Shown: piece after piece, positions 27,163 through 36,118 of the stretch
How the letters are laid out: every line of letters starts with the position of its first letter
How positions within the stretch are numbered: the first letter of the stretch is position 1
Assembly (NCBI GenBank): GCA_023415275.1
Contig: JAEZLJ010000164.1
Location: 8,267-72,266 of the forward strand
Reading direction: 5' to 3'
Length of the DNA stretch: 64,000 bases
Source of the DNA: Bacteroidota bacterium
GTDB lineage: Bacteria > Bacteroidota > Bacteroidia > Chitinophagales > Chitinophagaceae
Position numbers and translations under genes: made by a program
The notes under the pieces: generated by a model
Database searches by the model: none
What the model was told of the DNA's origin: nothing
Seen by the model: the letters and a program-made list of their open reading frames with translations, nothing else

Positions 27163-28581
27163 TTATTGAACTAAAGTGGTAGGACATACATAATCAGTGA
27201 CAGGAAGTGCGCCTGATTCCTTTATGGCCTTAAATCCACCCTTTACATCCACCAGTTGATCAAATCCCCTGGCTTTTAATATAGAAGCGAAGATCATGGA
27301 GCGGTAGCCACCGGCACAATGCACATAATAAGGCTGGCCCTTATCCAGCGAAGACAATTGTTCATTGATATTGTCCAATGGTGTATTGATAGCTCCTTCC
27401 ATATGCTCTGCCTTGTATTCTGAAGGTTTACGTACGTCCAGTACCGTTACTTTGTCTTTTGAAAGGTTTTTAGCCAATTCTTCTGCCGTGATGGACACAA
27501 TATGATCTACTTGCTTACCGGCGGCTTTCCAGGATTCAAATCCACCTTTCAAAAAACCTATGGTATGATCATATCCTACTCTCGCCAGGCGGGTGATCAC
27601 TTCTTCCTCCCTGCCGTCATCAGCCACAATCAGTATTTGTTGTTTGATATCCGGGATCAGTGCTCCCACCCAGGGTGCAAAGGATCCATCAATACCAATG
27701 TTGATAGAATTGGGAATAAAGCCCCTGGCAAATGTTTGAGGATCCCTGGTGTCTAGTACCAGAGCGCCTGTTTCGTTAGCGGCTGTTTCAAAAGCTTCGG
27801 GTGAAAGCGCATGGTTTCCTCTTTCCATGACTTCTGCAATGCTTTCGTAACCTTCTTTGTTCAACATTACATTCAAAGGAAAATAAGCCGGGGGAGTGGT
27901 TAATCCTTCAGTCACCTCTTTGATAAACGCATCCCTGCTCATATCGGCACGCAAAGCATAGTTGGTTTTTTTCTGGTGGCCCAGCGTGTCCGAGGTTTCT
28001 TTGCTCATATTCTTGCCGCAGGCGCTTCCTGCCCCGTGGGCAGGATACACAATGATATCGTCTGAAAGAGGCATGACCTTGTTGCGCAGCGAATCGAAAA
28101 GCAACCCTGCCAGTTCATCCTGCGAAAGGTGGGCAGCCTTCTGCGCCAGGTCCGGACGGCCTACATCCCCAATGAACAGGGTATCGCCTGAGAACAAGGC
28201 CACATCTTTACCCTTTTCATCACGCAGCAGGTAGCAGGTGCTTTCCATGGTATGCCCGGGGGTATGCAACACCTTGAAGCTTACGTGGCCTACTTGGAAT
28301 TCCTCGCCGTCTTTGGCAATATGGGCTTTGAACGATGGCTCCGCAGTTGGCCCATACACTATGGGTGCACCGGTTTGTTTGGAAAGATCCAGGTGGCCGG
28401 AAACAAAGTCCGCATGAAAATGGGTTTCAAACACATATTTGATTTGAGCTCCATTGGCCTTAGCCTTTTGCACATAGGACTCAACCTCTCTCAATGGATC
28501 AATCACTACTGCTTCTCCTTCACTTTCTATATAATAGGCACCTTGTGCCAGGCAACCGGTATATATCTGTTCTATTTTCAT
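27163..28581 (-). CDS. CstB-like persulfide dioxygenase-rhodanese fusion
   Basis: A 472-aa cytoplasmic enzyme. Residues 1-240 are a metallo-beta-lactamase domain of the ETHE1/persulfide dioxygenase type: THFHADF (H54, H56, D58), HTPGHT (H110), FSGDTLF and YPAHGAGS ligands for mononuclear iron. A degenerate rhodanese (about 265-355) has Asp instead of Cys at its active loop (VADDGRE), and a C-terminal rhodanese (about 370-460) carries C422 in HCAGGYR. This three-part order is that of Staphylococcus CstB, which oxidises persulfides and yields thiosulfate. It has its own CRP-like promoter. Confidence 0.9.
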   Translation of the reverse strand: MKIEQIYTGCLAQGAYYIESEGEAVVIDPLREVESYVQKAKANGAQIKYVFETHFHADFVSGHLDLSKQTGAPIVYGPTAEPSFKAHIAKDGEEFQVGHVSFKVLHTPGHTMESTCYLLRDEKGKDVALFSGDTLFIGDVGRPDLAQKAAHLSQDELAGLLFDSLRNKVMPLSDDIIVYPAHGAGSACGKNMSKETSDTLGHQKKTNYALRADMSRDAFIKEVTEGLTTPPAYFPLNVMLNKEGYESIAEVMERGNHALSPEAFETAANETGALVLDTRDPQTFARGFIPNSINIGIDGSFAPWVGALIPDIKQQILIVADDGREEEVITRLARVGYDHTIGFLKGGFESWKAAGKQVDHIVSITAEELAKNLSKDKVTVLDVRKPSEYKAEHMEGAINTPLDNINEQLSSLDKGQPYYVHCAGGYRSMIFASILKARGFDQLVDVKGGFKAIKESGALPVTDYVCPTTLVQ

Positions 28582-28607
28582 ATCAATAGGTTTTTAATTT
28601 TCCTGAA

Positions 28608-28652
28608 CAAAATTCGCTTTCCCCATGCTTACCTTCCGTGACACCGATCACA
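28608..28652 (-). promoter_or_regulatory. CRP-like box and -7 element of the CstB-like gene
   Basis: On the minus strand TGTGATCGGTGTCACG (28652 to 28637) is followed after exactly 25 nt by TTTG (28611 to 28608) within GAATTTTG, and the ATG at 28581 lies 26 nt beyond. It sits in the 83-bp gap between tauE-like and CstB-like genes, so the latter has its own promoter. Confidence 0.65.
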
Positions 28653-28664
28653 GTTGGAAATCCA

Positions 28665-29468
28665 TTATTTCAGCAGGGTTTCTTTTATAATAATGTAGAT
28701 GCCCATCACCAGCACAAACCAGCCAAAGCCCTTCCTGAGCTTATTGCCCGGGATCTTTTTTCCCATGGAGCCGCCAATAAAAATACCGGCAATGGCTATA
28801 GCACTTACTTTAGCCAGGAATATCCAGTCGATGGTAAAATGCCCGAGATCGCCGGTGAACCCGATCAGCGAATTCAGGGCAATGATCATCAGTGAAGTAC
28901 CTATAGCTTTTTTCATGGGCAGCCTTAACAAAAACACGAGTGCCGGTATCAGCAAAAAGCCACCTCCAGCACCCAAAAAACCCGTTACCAGGCCAATGGC
29001 AATACCATAGGCCACCAACTTGCCAAAACGGATGCTATCCATAGATTCGTTATCCGCCACTACCTGTTTTCTTTTTGAGCTACGTATCATGCTGATAGAA
29101 GCCAGGAGCATGAGAAGCGCAAAGAGAACCATTGTAAGTAAAGATTCGGTAATGGTAAAGCTGCCAATGGTGGCTATTTGTTTGGGAATGGCAGGCACCA
29201 GGAACTTGCGGGTAAGAAATACCGTGACAATAGAGGAAGCTCCAAACAGCAGGGCCGCCTTCACATTTACCATTCCTTTCCGAAGATTGTTCAGCGCACC
29301 GACCAGGCTGGTAGATCCCACAACAAACAGGGAATAGGAAGTGGCCAGCAGGGGTTGCAGTCCAAACAGGTACACCATTACAGGCACCGTAAGTATTGAA
29401 CCACCGCCACCGATCAGTCCCAGCGAAATGCCAATGAGTAAGGATGCTATATAACCAATTAATTCCAT
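28665..29468 (-). CDS. Sulfite exporter TauE/SafE family protein
   Basis: About 267 aa with eight hydrophobic helices in two inverted halves. MELIGYIASLLIGISLGLIG followed by GGGSILTVPV is the first TauE repeat, and GLVTGFLGAGGGFLLIPALV is the second. It probably exports sulfite or a sulfonate made during persulfide oxidation, as TauE does in the staphylococcal cst locus. ATG 29468 is preferred because the longer frame starts at TTG and adds a non-family extension that would overlap the operator. It heads the minus-strand sulfur gene run. Confidence 0.9.
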   Translation of the reverse strand: MELIGYIASLLIGISLGLIGGGGSILTVPVMVYLFGLQPLLATSYSLFVVGSTSLVGALNNLRKGMVNVKAALLFGASSIVTVFLTRKFLVPAIPKQIATIGSFTITESLLTMVLFALLMLLASISMIRSSKRKQVVADNESMDSIRFGKLVAYGIAIGLVTGFLGAGGGFLLIPALVFLLRLPMKKAIGTSLMIIALNSLIGFTGDLGHFTIDWIFLAKVSAIAIAGIFIGGSMGKKIPGNKLRKGFGWFVLVMGIYIIIKETLLK

Positions 29469-29487
29469 TAGTATTATTATGATTGTG

Positions 29488-29532
29488 CAAAGCTGGAAAA
29501 AGGTATCGTCGTTTACCGTGATACTGATCACG
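29488..29532 (-). promoter_or_regulatory. CRP-like box and -7 element of the TauE/SafE gene
   Basis: On the minus strand CGTGATCAGTATCACG (29532 to 29517) has CGTGAT/ATCACG arms, and TTTG (29491 to 29488) within CAGCTTTG follows after exactly 25 nt. The ATG at 29468 is 19 nt further. Same box, orientation and spacing as at the MFS and CstB-like genes. Confidence 0.65.
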
Positions 29533-29742
29533 CATGAACCTTTAAACTTATTCCCGGCTACAAGATTAATATTTAATTTTCCAAGACATAGCCTGCTACC
29601 CAATTCAGGAATGAAAGAGGATAATTAAGAAAGAAAGGTTTGCCCGTCCATGTTAAGAATTTCTCCGGTAACTCCGGGCAGGCGAGAGGCATTTAAAATA
29701 AAGAAATGGGAAAAAAGCAGGTGTTGAACGGCGTGCGCTTCA

Positions 29743-30387
29743 TTATAAGGCTTTATCCAGGTCCAGCAGCTCCACGTGTGAACCATGCAATTTGATCACG
29801 CCTTTTTCTGAGAGCTTTTTCATCAGCCTGGAGATCACCTCCCGTGAGGAATTCAGATCCTGGGCTATTTCCCTGTTTGATAAGGTCATGATATTGCTGT
29901 TGAACTGTTGCTGGTGACGGCGCATATAAAAAACCAGGCGTTCATCCATGTTCCGGAAGGCAATATGATCGATGGTTTGCAATAACTCTTCAAAGCGTTC
30001 GCGGTAGGTGCTTACCGCAAACTGCGCCCAGCTTTTATACCTGCCCATCCATTCATTCACCACGTCCACAGGCACACTCAATATGGTAGATGGCTTAATG
30101 GCCCTGGCCATCACTTCACTGCGTTCCTGGCCCAGTGCACAGACCAGGGATATAGCACAGGCTTTCCCTCCATCGAGGTAGTACATAAAGAACTCATTGC
30201 CATCATCATCCTCCCGGTAGATCTTGATCAGACCATCCAACACCAGCAGGGTAGAGCGGATGTTTTGGCCTGAACGCACCAGCAATTCGCCCGGTTGTAT
30301 TGTCCTGATGTCTGCAGCATTAATCATTTCCTGAATGAGTTCTTTTTCCAGCGTCGGGAAATGCTGCATCAATTCCTTTTCGGTCAT
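29743..30387 (-). CDS. Crp/Fnr family regulator with CRP-type recognition helix (candidate sulfide/persulfide regulator)
   Basis: A 214-aa regulator: an N-terminal beta roll (about 20-125), a long dimer helix and a winged HTH. The recognition helix is S181 R182 E183 V184 I185 S186 R187, and the Arg-Glu pair corresponds to CRP R180/E181, which read GTGA. Two cysteines, C77 and C83 (ACAISLVC), lie in the sensor domain and could sense persulfide or oxidants. It is encoded just upstream of, and co-directional with, the tauE and cstB-like genes whose promoters carry GTGAT palindromes. TAACTTTG at 30392-30399 (minus) is a possible near-leaderless promoter. Confidence 0.88.
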   Translation of the reverse strand: MTEKELMQHFPTLEKELIQEMINAADIRTIQPGELLVRSGQNIRSTLLVLDGLIKIYREDDDGNEFFMYYLDGGKACAISLVCALGQERSEVMARAIKPSTILSVPVDVVNEWMGRYKSWAQFAVSTYRERFEELLQTIDHIAFRNMDERLVFYMRRHQQQFNSNIMTLSNREIAQDLNSSREVISRLMKKLSEKGVIKLHGSHVELLDLDKAL

Positions 30388-30501
30388 AACCCAAAGTTAA
30401 CAGCAACTATACATACTCCGAAGCACCGATGATACCGCCCCCCTAACCCAGGATAGGTCAGCTACAGATACTTAATAGGGTAAGCCAGTAAGATTGTACT
30501 A

Positions 30502-30649
30502 CCCGTTACAGATATAGCTGAGCCCAGGCTCCTCCCTATCTACTAGCTATCTACGCCCGGGATACTCCGTGCGGGCCCGTTACAGATATAGCTGAGCCCA
30601 GGCTCCTCCCTATCTACTAGCTATCTACGCCCGGGATACTCCGTGCGGG
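30502..30649. repeat. Two perfect tandem copies of a 74-bp unit
   Basis: The unit starting CCCGTTACAGATATAGCTGA at 30502 repeats without a mismatch at 30576. Each copy is GC-richer than its surroundings and contains an internal direct repeat (CTATCTAC) and GCCCG/CGGGC arms. It lies in the 538-bp non-coding gap between the CRP-like regulator and the peptidase gene. No open frame of note spans it. Confidence 0.9.
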
Positions 30650-30710
30650 CACGGAGTATCCATACCTTTCATAGGGAGTAGATAGGGCGAAAGTGGGAAG
30701 GAACCTGGGG
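30634..30710. repeat. 12-bp perfect hairpin and degenerate inverted third copy of the 74-bp unit
   Basis: GGATACTCCGTG (30634-30645) and CACGGAGTATCC (30650-30661) form a perfect 12-bp stem with a 4-nt CGGG loop at the end of the second tandem copy. Further out, GTAGATAGGG (30678-30687) is the reverse complement of CCCTATCTAC at 30608-30617, and AGGAACCTGGGG near 30699-30710 resembles the inverted AGGAGCCTGGGC. So the downstream flank is a decayed inverted copy and the transcript could fold into a long imperfect hairpin. Confidence 0.75.
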
Positions 30711-30925
30711 GAAGTCCCCATAAGGAATGGGGATAAATAAGGTAATGGACAGGCTTTGTTATTACTAATATTTTTAGTATTTTAGTGTTTGAAATCCTGC
30801 TGGATTACTCCGGTCTTATGCATTGGATTCCTTCATGAAATAGATGGAGCGGAATGATACAGGCAAGGCATTGGTGACGATCGCGGTTTGGTTCAGCAGG
30901 TGCATTTTTGATATCTTCATACCTT

Positions 30926-32647
30926 ATGAGAAAACCCTTCTTTGCAACCTTATTGTTTTCTTTAGCCAGACTTTTTCTGTTGGCACAGGATACCATTCCA
31001 CACGTTCAGGGCAAGGTGGTCATTTCAGTGAAAAAGGGAACCATGGAGTGCGACCTGACCTTATCGAATATGCCGAAGCTTAGTGATTACTACCTTAGGC
31101 TGAATGCAGGTATGAATGTCAGGTATATCAAAAATGCAGAAGGTAACCTACCGCCCCTCTCCTACGAAAGATCAATGCAGGACACGCTGTCTTCCGGGGA
31201 ATCACTGGCCTACTATATACCTTCCTGGACCCAAAACGGCAAATACCTCCCGCATGCCATCCGTTTCAATTATGTAGGTATGTATCCTGTGATCAGTGAT
31301 AGCTCAAGCGCCCAGGACTGGAGAGGCAATATTGCTTTTAATGGCACCACCTTGCGTGCCGATGGTATTCAAAGTGCCTGGTGCCCGATATTGTACGATG
31401 TGAAAACGGATACCAGGTATGAAAAAGTAACCTATGACCTCGATGTGACCTGTAAAGATTGCAAGGTGATCTATATCAATGGCAGTACACCTGTTGTGGG
31501 CACGTATGCGAAATTAAAAAGCTCTAATGCGCAAGACCTCACTTTATTCGCCGGTGATTTCAGATCGGTAGCCATTAACGGGAATTACTTTTTGAATGCC
31601 GATGCCACTGACCAGCAACTCAGGGAACTGGAAAAGGCACTTCATAACTACCAGGGCTACCTGGAGCAAAAAATAGCTATTCCCTATAAAGGCAAGGCAG
31701 TGTACATTCAAACCACCCCGGTATCAAAAAATAACTCCTGGCTATTTGCCTCTTATCCTACCATAGTGAAAGTGGGTTGGGAAGAAGGCATGAAAGCATT
31801 TGCGAACAAAAAGGAAGGAGCGGGATTCATGCAGTATATGGCCCATGAATTGTCACACTATTATTTTGGAACCTACCGAAACTTCAATTCCCCACTAGGC
31901 GATATGATTTCGGAAGGCTTTGCTGAATTCCTGGCACTGCATATGACCAGAACCCAGGTCAGTGACAGCCTGTACCAAGAGAAGCTTCGGTCAAAAGCAC
32001 AAGCACTGCGCAATTTCAAACCCCTGCCAATGTCCAGGATCAGTTCAAAGAACGACTACGCCAACCGGGAGCTGTATGTATATTATTATGCGCCACTCAT
32101 TTTTTCAGCTATTGAAAAAGAGATCGGGCAAGAGCACATGTGGAAATGGATAAAAGAACTGTTACAATCTCCCACCGTATTTACCAACTACCATTTTATT
32201 GAGCAGACTTTGAACAAAGTAGTTACGGACAACAAACAATTCAGGCAATTGGTTGACAAGTATTTGGAAGCTGAATCCTCCCTTCAAAATGCGCTTTCTA
32301 TTCTGAATATTGCTCCTAATGAAACGACCGCCTCCACCACTGGTAAGCCTAAAGCCCAAACCTATTATTACTTCTTTTTTTCAAGGCCGGTGACGGATGC
32401 CGGTTCCACTCAAAACAGGGTGATCAAGCACTCCGAAATTTTGCAGGCCACAGCCACCTGGGATGAATTATCTGTGATGGCACAGCCTTATTTTAAACAG
32501 ATCACCGATGAATGTGAAAATGAAGGAGGTTGCACGAGTGACCTGAACACCTATGATTCGGAGGGAAAAGCTAAAGCCGCCTTGCAGCGTTGGCTGTCAA
32601 GGTATAATAAGGATGGGACCCTGCAGGTGAAAATACTGAAGCCATAA
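30926..32647 (+). CDS. Exported M1-like (gluzincin) metallopeptidase
   Basis: About 573 aa. The signal peptide is RKPFFATLLFSLARLFLLA. The N-terminal half (about 30-230) is beta-rich like the M1 family N-domain. The zinc site is MAHELSHYYFG (HExxH), and the third ligand is the Glu in SEGFAEFLALH. The 'GAMEN' aminopeptidase motif is not apparent, so substrate and exopeptidase activity are uncertain. ATG 30926 starts the signal peptide; an upstream frame adds six residues. It is preceded by the repeat-bearing gap and stands alone. Confidence 0.8.
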   Translation: MRKPFFATLLFSLARLFLLAQDTIPHVQGKVVISVKKGTMECDLTLSNMPKLSDYYLRLNAGMNVRYIKNAEGNLPPLSYERSMQDTLSSGESLAYYIPSWTQNGKYLPHAIRFNYVGMYPVISDSSSAQDWRGNIAFNGTTLRADGIQSAWCPILYDVKTDTRYEKVTYDLDVTCKDCKVIYINGSTPVVGTYAKLKSSNAQDLTLFAGDFRSVAINGNYFLNADATDQQLRELEKALHNYQGYLEQKIAIPYKGKAVYIQTTPVSKNNSWLFASYPTIVKVGWEEGMKAFANKKEGAGFMQYMAHELSHYYFGTYRNFNSPLGDMISEGFAEFLALHMTRTQVSDSLYQEKLRSKAQALRNFKPLPMSRISSKNDYANRELYVYYYAPLIFSAIEKEIGQEHMWKWIKELLQSPTVFTNYHFIEQTLNKVVTDNKQFRQLVDKYLEAESSLQNALSILNIAPNETTASTTGKPKAQTYYYFFFSRPVTDAGSTQNRVIKHSEILQATATWDELSVMAQPYFKQITDECENEGGCTSDLNTYDSEGKAKAALQRWLSRYNKDGTLQVKILKP

Positions 32648-32817
32648 AATAATATGACCAGGAAAAGGCATGCCATGTTATGGAATTCACCCGATGCCTT
32701 GTTTGTAACAATTTAATCCTTTACGGCTTTAATACATGAAGGCGCTGCCTGTCTTTATTCATTTCATAAATATGATCAATGAATTTGCCATTGACAACAG
32801 CTATTCCTGATTACGCT

Positions 32818-33219
32818 TTATTTTGATCTTTGATATTGCTCTTCTGTCACTTTTTCCATCCAGTCCACCACCTTGCCTTCCAGGTTTTCCTGTATGGCAA
32901 TATGCGACATGCCATTTGTGGGTGAAGCACCATGCCAATGCTTTTCGTTGGGCCCGAACCATACCACATCACCCGGGTGTACTTCTTCAATGCTTTCTCC
33001 ATCTTTTTGCACCCAACCAATCCCGGAAACAATGATCAACGTTTGACCCAGGGGATGAGTGTGCCAGGCTGTCCTTGCACCAGGTTCAAAGGTTACCGTG
33101 GCAGCAGCGCCCCGCCTGGTCTCATTGGCATCAAATAAAGGATCAATTCTAACAGCACCAGTGAACCAGTCTGCAGGACCCTTGATAGAATGTTTTGTAC
33201 CTGTCCTGGTAATTTCCAT
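32818..33219 (-). CDS. Cupin domain-containing protein
   Basis: A 133-aa single-cupin protein without a signal peptide. Motif 1 is TAWHTHPLGQTLIIVSGIGWV and motif 2 is PGDVVWFGPNEKHWHGASP, giving a His-rich metal site. The long form matches the (R)-mandelonitrile lyase/carboxymuconolactone-associated cupins. Substrate unknown. A secreted paralogue with the same HWHGA motif lies at 41.9 kb. It is followed on the same strand at some distance by nothing related; its upstream neighbour is a monooxygenase. Confidence 0.88.
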   Translation of the reverse strand: MEITRTGTKHSIKGPADWFTGAVRIDPLFDANETRRGAAATVTFEPGARTAWHTHPLGQTLIIVSGIGWVQKDGESIEEVHPGDVVWFGPNEKHWHGASPTNGMSHIAIQENLEGKVVDWMEKVTEEQYQRSK

Positions 33220-33312
33220 TGTTTATTCTTTTTTGAATGTAAAGGGTTTTGATGTATCCAGTGAAGCCATGTTCCGACATTTTATCATTCTTATGTTGAT
33301 GGTGCATGTTTA

Positions 33313-33702
33313 TCATTCTTTACGAAAAATTAAAGACATCGCTTCAGGATCTATCGCATCCATATCCACCAACCTTAATGACCTGACCATTTCCAATGTG
33401 GTAGATTTATATTTTTTAAAATGTGTCGATTTTATATGCGATTCATAGGCCTCCCTGTTTTTGTATATCTCTAAAATTCTTACCTGTGCAGGATGATCCT
33501 TCTGGTACATGGGATAGATAGCTATCACACCAGGTTCCAGTTCTACCGATGCCCTGGATTCTTCTTTTAGGATGCGCTTATATTGTTGCAGGTAATTTGA
33601 ATCAATTTCTATTTCAGAAATGCGGATCATCATATCATGGTGCTGAGCAAAAACAGTGCAACAAAACAAAAGCACCGGCAAGAGAATAATGGAATATTTC
33701 AT
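33313..33702 (-). CDS. Exported antibiotic-biosynthesis-monooxygenase (ABM) domain protein
   Basis: A 129-aa protein with a signal peptide (KYSIILLPVLLFCCTVFA) and one dimeric alpha-beta barrel. MIRISEIEIDSNYLQQYKRI, RASVELEPGVIAIYPMYQKD and ILEIYKNREAYESHIKSTHF form the ABM/YgiN signature with the conserved H in SHIKSTHF. Cytoplasmic members act as quinol monooxygenases; an exported form has unclear substrate. It precedes the cupin gene on the same strand (93-bp gap). Confidence 0.85.
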   Translation of the reverse strand: MKYSIILLPVLLFCCTVFAQHHDMMIRISEIEIDSNYLQQYKRILKEESRASVELEPGVIAIYPMYQKDHPAQVRILEIYKNREAYESHIKSTHFKKYKSTTLEMVRSLRLVDMDAIDPEAMSLIFRKE

Positions 33703-33793
33703 TTTTATATTTTGTTATTAACCATTACTGCAGCTTGAAATGAATGGTAAAATTGAATATTCAATCTTATTCCTTTAAGGGCATTAAATCAAA

Positions 33794-35413
33794 TTATAAG
33801 GCTGACCTTTCTTCCAACAGCTTTTCCCTGGTCTTAAATTCTTCCATATCTACCAGGGCCAGGTATTTCCTAATCAGTTCTTCATCAAATTCATAATGAT
33901 GGTTCATGTCGTTCAACAATCTTCTTTGGCGATCCAACAGCTCAAGATAAATATGCTGGTAATTGCTCAATCCATTTTCATTTCCATTTGTCAATTTTTC
34001 TACATCCTGCTGAAAAAAGTTTAGTTCCAACTGAAACCTGTCTAAAAGATTGTTCAGGTGTTTGTTTTTACTTCCTTCATCACTATAGTTTTCCTGCAAG
34101 TGTTGAAGGGAGATCTTAGCTATCTTCTTTTGAATTACAATCTCCTGTTCCTTCTCTGTCAATTGGCTGTACCGGTCACTTAATTTTACCTTACGTATGA
34201 CCCATGGTAGTGTTAATCCTTGTACAACAAGTGTAACCAGAATAACAACAAAAGTGATAAAGAGAATGAGGTTCCTGTAGGGAAAAGGATTTGAACCATC
34301 AATAAATAAAGGGATTGACAAGGCAGCTGCCAATGAGACTACACCCCGCATTCCGGCCCACCCAATTATGATGGGACCTTTAAAACCTGGATTGGGATCT
34401 GCAACCGTAATGAAATGGCTCATAAACCTGGTGAATAAAGAGGCACCAAATGTGCAAAGAAACCGGCTGACAATAAGTATGGCAGAAACTGCCAAACCAT
34501 ACCCGATGGCAGTACCCAAACTAATGTCGCCTAATTGGGCAATAATATTGGGTAGCTGCAACCCTATTAGCAGAAATACAATGCCATTGAGCACAAACAC
34601 AATGTTTGTCCAAACGTTGACACCTTCCAGGCGGCTGCGATACGTCAGCATGCTTTGACGTTTGTTAGATAACAGAAGACCCCCGCTAACCACGGAAAGC
34701 ACCCCTGAAAAATGAAAGTGCTCAGCTGCGTAGTACATGCAATAAGGTGCCACAAAAGTCAGGACTATTTCAATGCTTGGTGTTGTTGGCAGTAAACGGT
34801 TAATGCCGTAAAATATTAAACCAACCAATAAACCGATAGCAATACCCAAGAGTACCACCAATAAAAAATTAGACGCTGCCTGTCCCAAATGAAACTGGCC
34901 TGTTACAATGGCTGCTAAAGCAAAACGAAATACGATCAAAGAAGATGCATCGTTCAATAAACTCTCTCCTTCCACAATACTCAAATACGATCTTGGAACT
35001 TTTACATTCCTCATAATTGTTGTGGCCGAAATAGCATCCGGAGGAGAAACAATGCCGCCCAAAAGAAACCCCAGGGCTATTGTGAAATTAGGAATAATAG
35101 CCACGGAAGTGAATGCTACCACACAGGAAGTAATGATGACAATGGGAAAGGCAAAACTGGTAATTACTCTTCTCCACTTCCAAAACTCTTTCCAGGATAT
35201 TTGCCAGGCAGCCTCATATAATAAAGGTGGCAAAAAGATAAAAAACACGGCTTCCGGATCAATTGTAATGTCAGCAAAAGCCGACGTGAAACTAAGTAGC
35301 AAACCGCCTAACACAAGTACAATAGGATAGGCTATCCTGACCTTGTTAGCTAACATGACCAGTGCCACAATGACAAGGATCAAGAAAATATATTGAATAA
35401 AAATGATTTGCAT
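33794..35413 (-). CDS. Na+/H+ antiporter (CPA1 family)
   Basis: A 539-aa paralogue of the antiporter at 9.97-11.55 kb. It has about 12 helices, GGIVSPPDAISATTIMRN, the ion site ESLLNDASSLIVFRFAL, WAGMRGVVSLAAALSIP, and a coiled cytoplasmic tail of about 130 residues (SLQHLQENYSDEGS onwards). It exchanges monovalent cations for protons. It is divergent from the kai operon over a 399-bp gap, so shared control is possible but not shown. Confidence 0.93.
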   Translation of the reverse strand: MQIIFIQYIFLILVIVALVMLANKVRIAYPIVLVLGGLLLSFTSAFADITIDPEAVFFIFLPPLLYEAAWQISWKEFWKWRRVITSFAFPIVIITSCVVAFTSVAIIPNFTIALGFLLGGIVSPPDAISATTIMRNVKVPRSYLSIVEGESLLNDASSLIVFRFALAAIVTGQFHLGQAASNFLLVVLLGIAIGLLVGLIFYGINRLLPTTPSIEIVLTFVAPYCMYYAAEHFHFSGVLSVVSGGLLLSNKRQSMLTYRSRLEGVNVWTNIVFVLNGIVFLLIGLQLPNIIAQLGDISLGTAIGYGLAVSAILIVSRFLCTFGASLFTRFMSHFITVADPNPGFKGPIIIGWAGMRGVVSLAAALSIPLFIDGSNPFPYRNLILFITFVVILVTLVVQGLTLPWVIRKVKLSDRYSQLTEKEQEIVIQKKIAKISLQHLQENYSDEGSKNKHLNNLLDRFQLELNFFQQDVEKLTNGNENGLSNYQHIYLELLDRQRRLLNDMNHHYEFDEELIRKYLALVDMEEFKTREKLLEERSAL

Positions 35414-35812
35414 ATGATTAGTTGGTATATAAAAATAACGAAAGCTGATAAGGGGCTAATTGCAAAGTTTTTGAAATCAATGCCTGAGTATTTTTTGTAA
35501 CATTAACCAGGTTTATTTTCTTTATTGATCATAATCAAATAAGCCAGACAGTTACTACATCCGCCATTGACTTGAAAGTTAATTACAATACTTCCCAATA
35601 AATGATACTTACTATGTCAACTTATAGCATCTGAAATTTGAATGATGGTTTATAATTATATCTATTAATTAACTGCAATTGCTGCAAGGTTTTGCAATGA
35701 ATTTTCCAGATTAGCAAACTCTGCACTTTGAATATTTTTTGCAAAAGTTTTTAATCTGACCAGTCAATAAAGCTTATGTTTACAACTTGCCCTAAAGGCA
35801 TATCCAATCTGC
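35414..35812. other. 399-bp AT-rich divergent intergenic region before kaiB
   Basis: No gene, tRNA or strong hairpin is seen. TATGTTTA at 35775-35782, 30 bp before the kaiB ATG, differs from TAnnTTTG by its last base and could be the -7 element. A CRP- or FNR-like palindrome of the kind found at 22.9-29.5 kb is absent. The region must hold the promoters of both the antiporter and the kai operon. Confidence 0.4.
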
Positions 35813-36118
35813 ATGCCCAAGCTTTTATTTCAAATTTTTATTGCTGGTAAATCCAACCGAAACAATCAATTGGTTCGGAATTACAAGGAAGCTTGTCAGG
35901 CACGTCTTGCTACTAACTCATATGAACTTACTGTAATTGATCTTGCCAGCAATCATCCACTTGCCGAACACTATAAAATCCTGGCAACACCCACCATCTT
36001 ACGCAGCCGCCCGGCGCCCGAAAGAAGAGTGATTGGCAACCTTACACCAGAAGGAGCGCAGCAAGCGCTTAATTTTTTAATAGAAGATCTAAACCATACA
36101 AAATATGAAAAAAGCTAA
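35813..36118 (+). CDS. kaiB: KaiB-like circadian clock family protein
   Basis: A 101-aa thioredoxin-like protein aligning along its length with cyanobacterial KaiB. LLFQIFIAGKSNRNNQLVRN is the first strand-helix unit, VIDLASNHPLAEHYKILATP followed by T is the core with K-I-L-A-T-P-T at 55-61 (the metamorphic fold-switch region in KaiB), and RPAPERRVIGNL follows. KaiB binds the KaiC ring. Its last 14 nt overlap the start of kaiC, so the two are translationally coupled. A true timing function is not implied, since kaiA is absent. Confidence 0.9.
   Translation: MPKLLFQIFIAGKSNRNNQLVRNYKEACQARLATNSYELTVIDLASNHPLAEHYKILATPTILRSRPAPERRVIGNLTPEGAQQALNFLIEDLNHTKYEKS

Noticed and set aside
30502..30650. 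Tandem repeats considered as a CRISPR array
   Set aside because: Only two identical adjacent units without spacers and no cas genes in the window.
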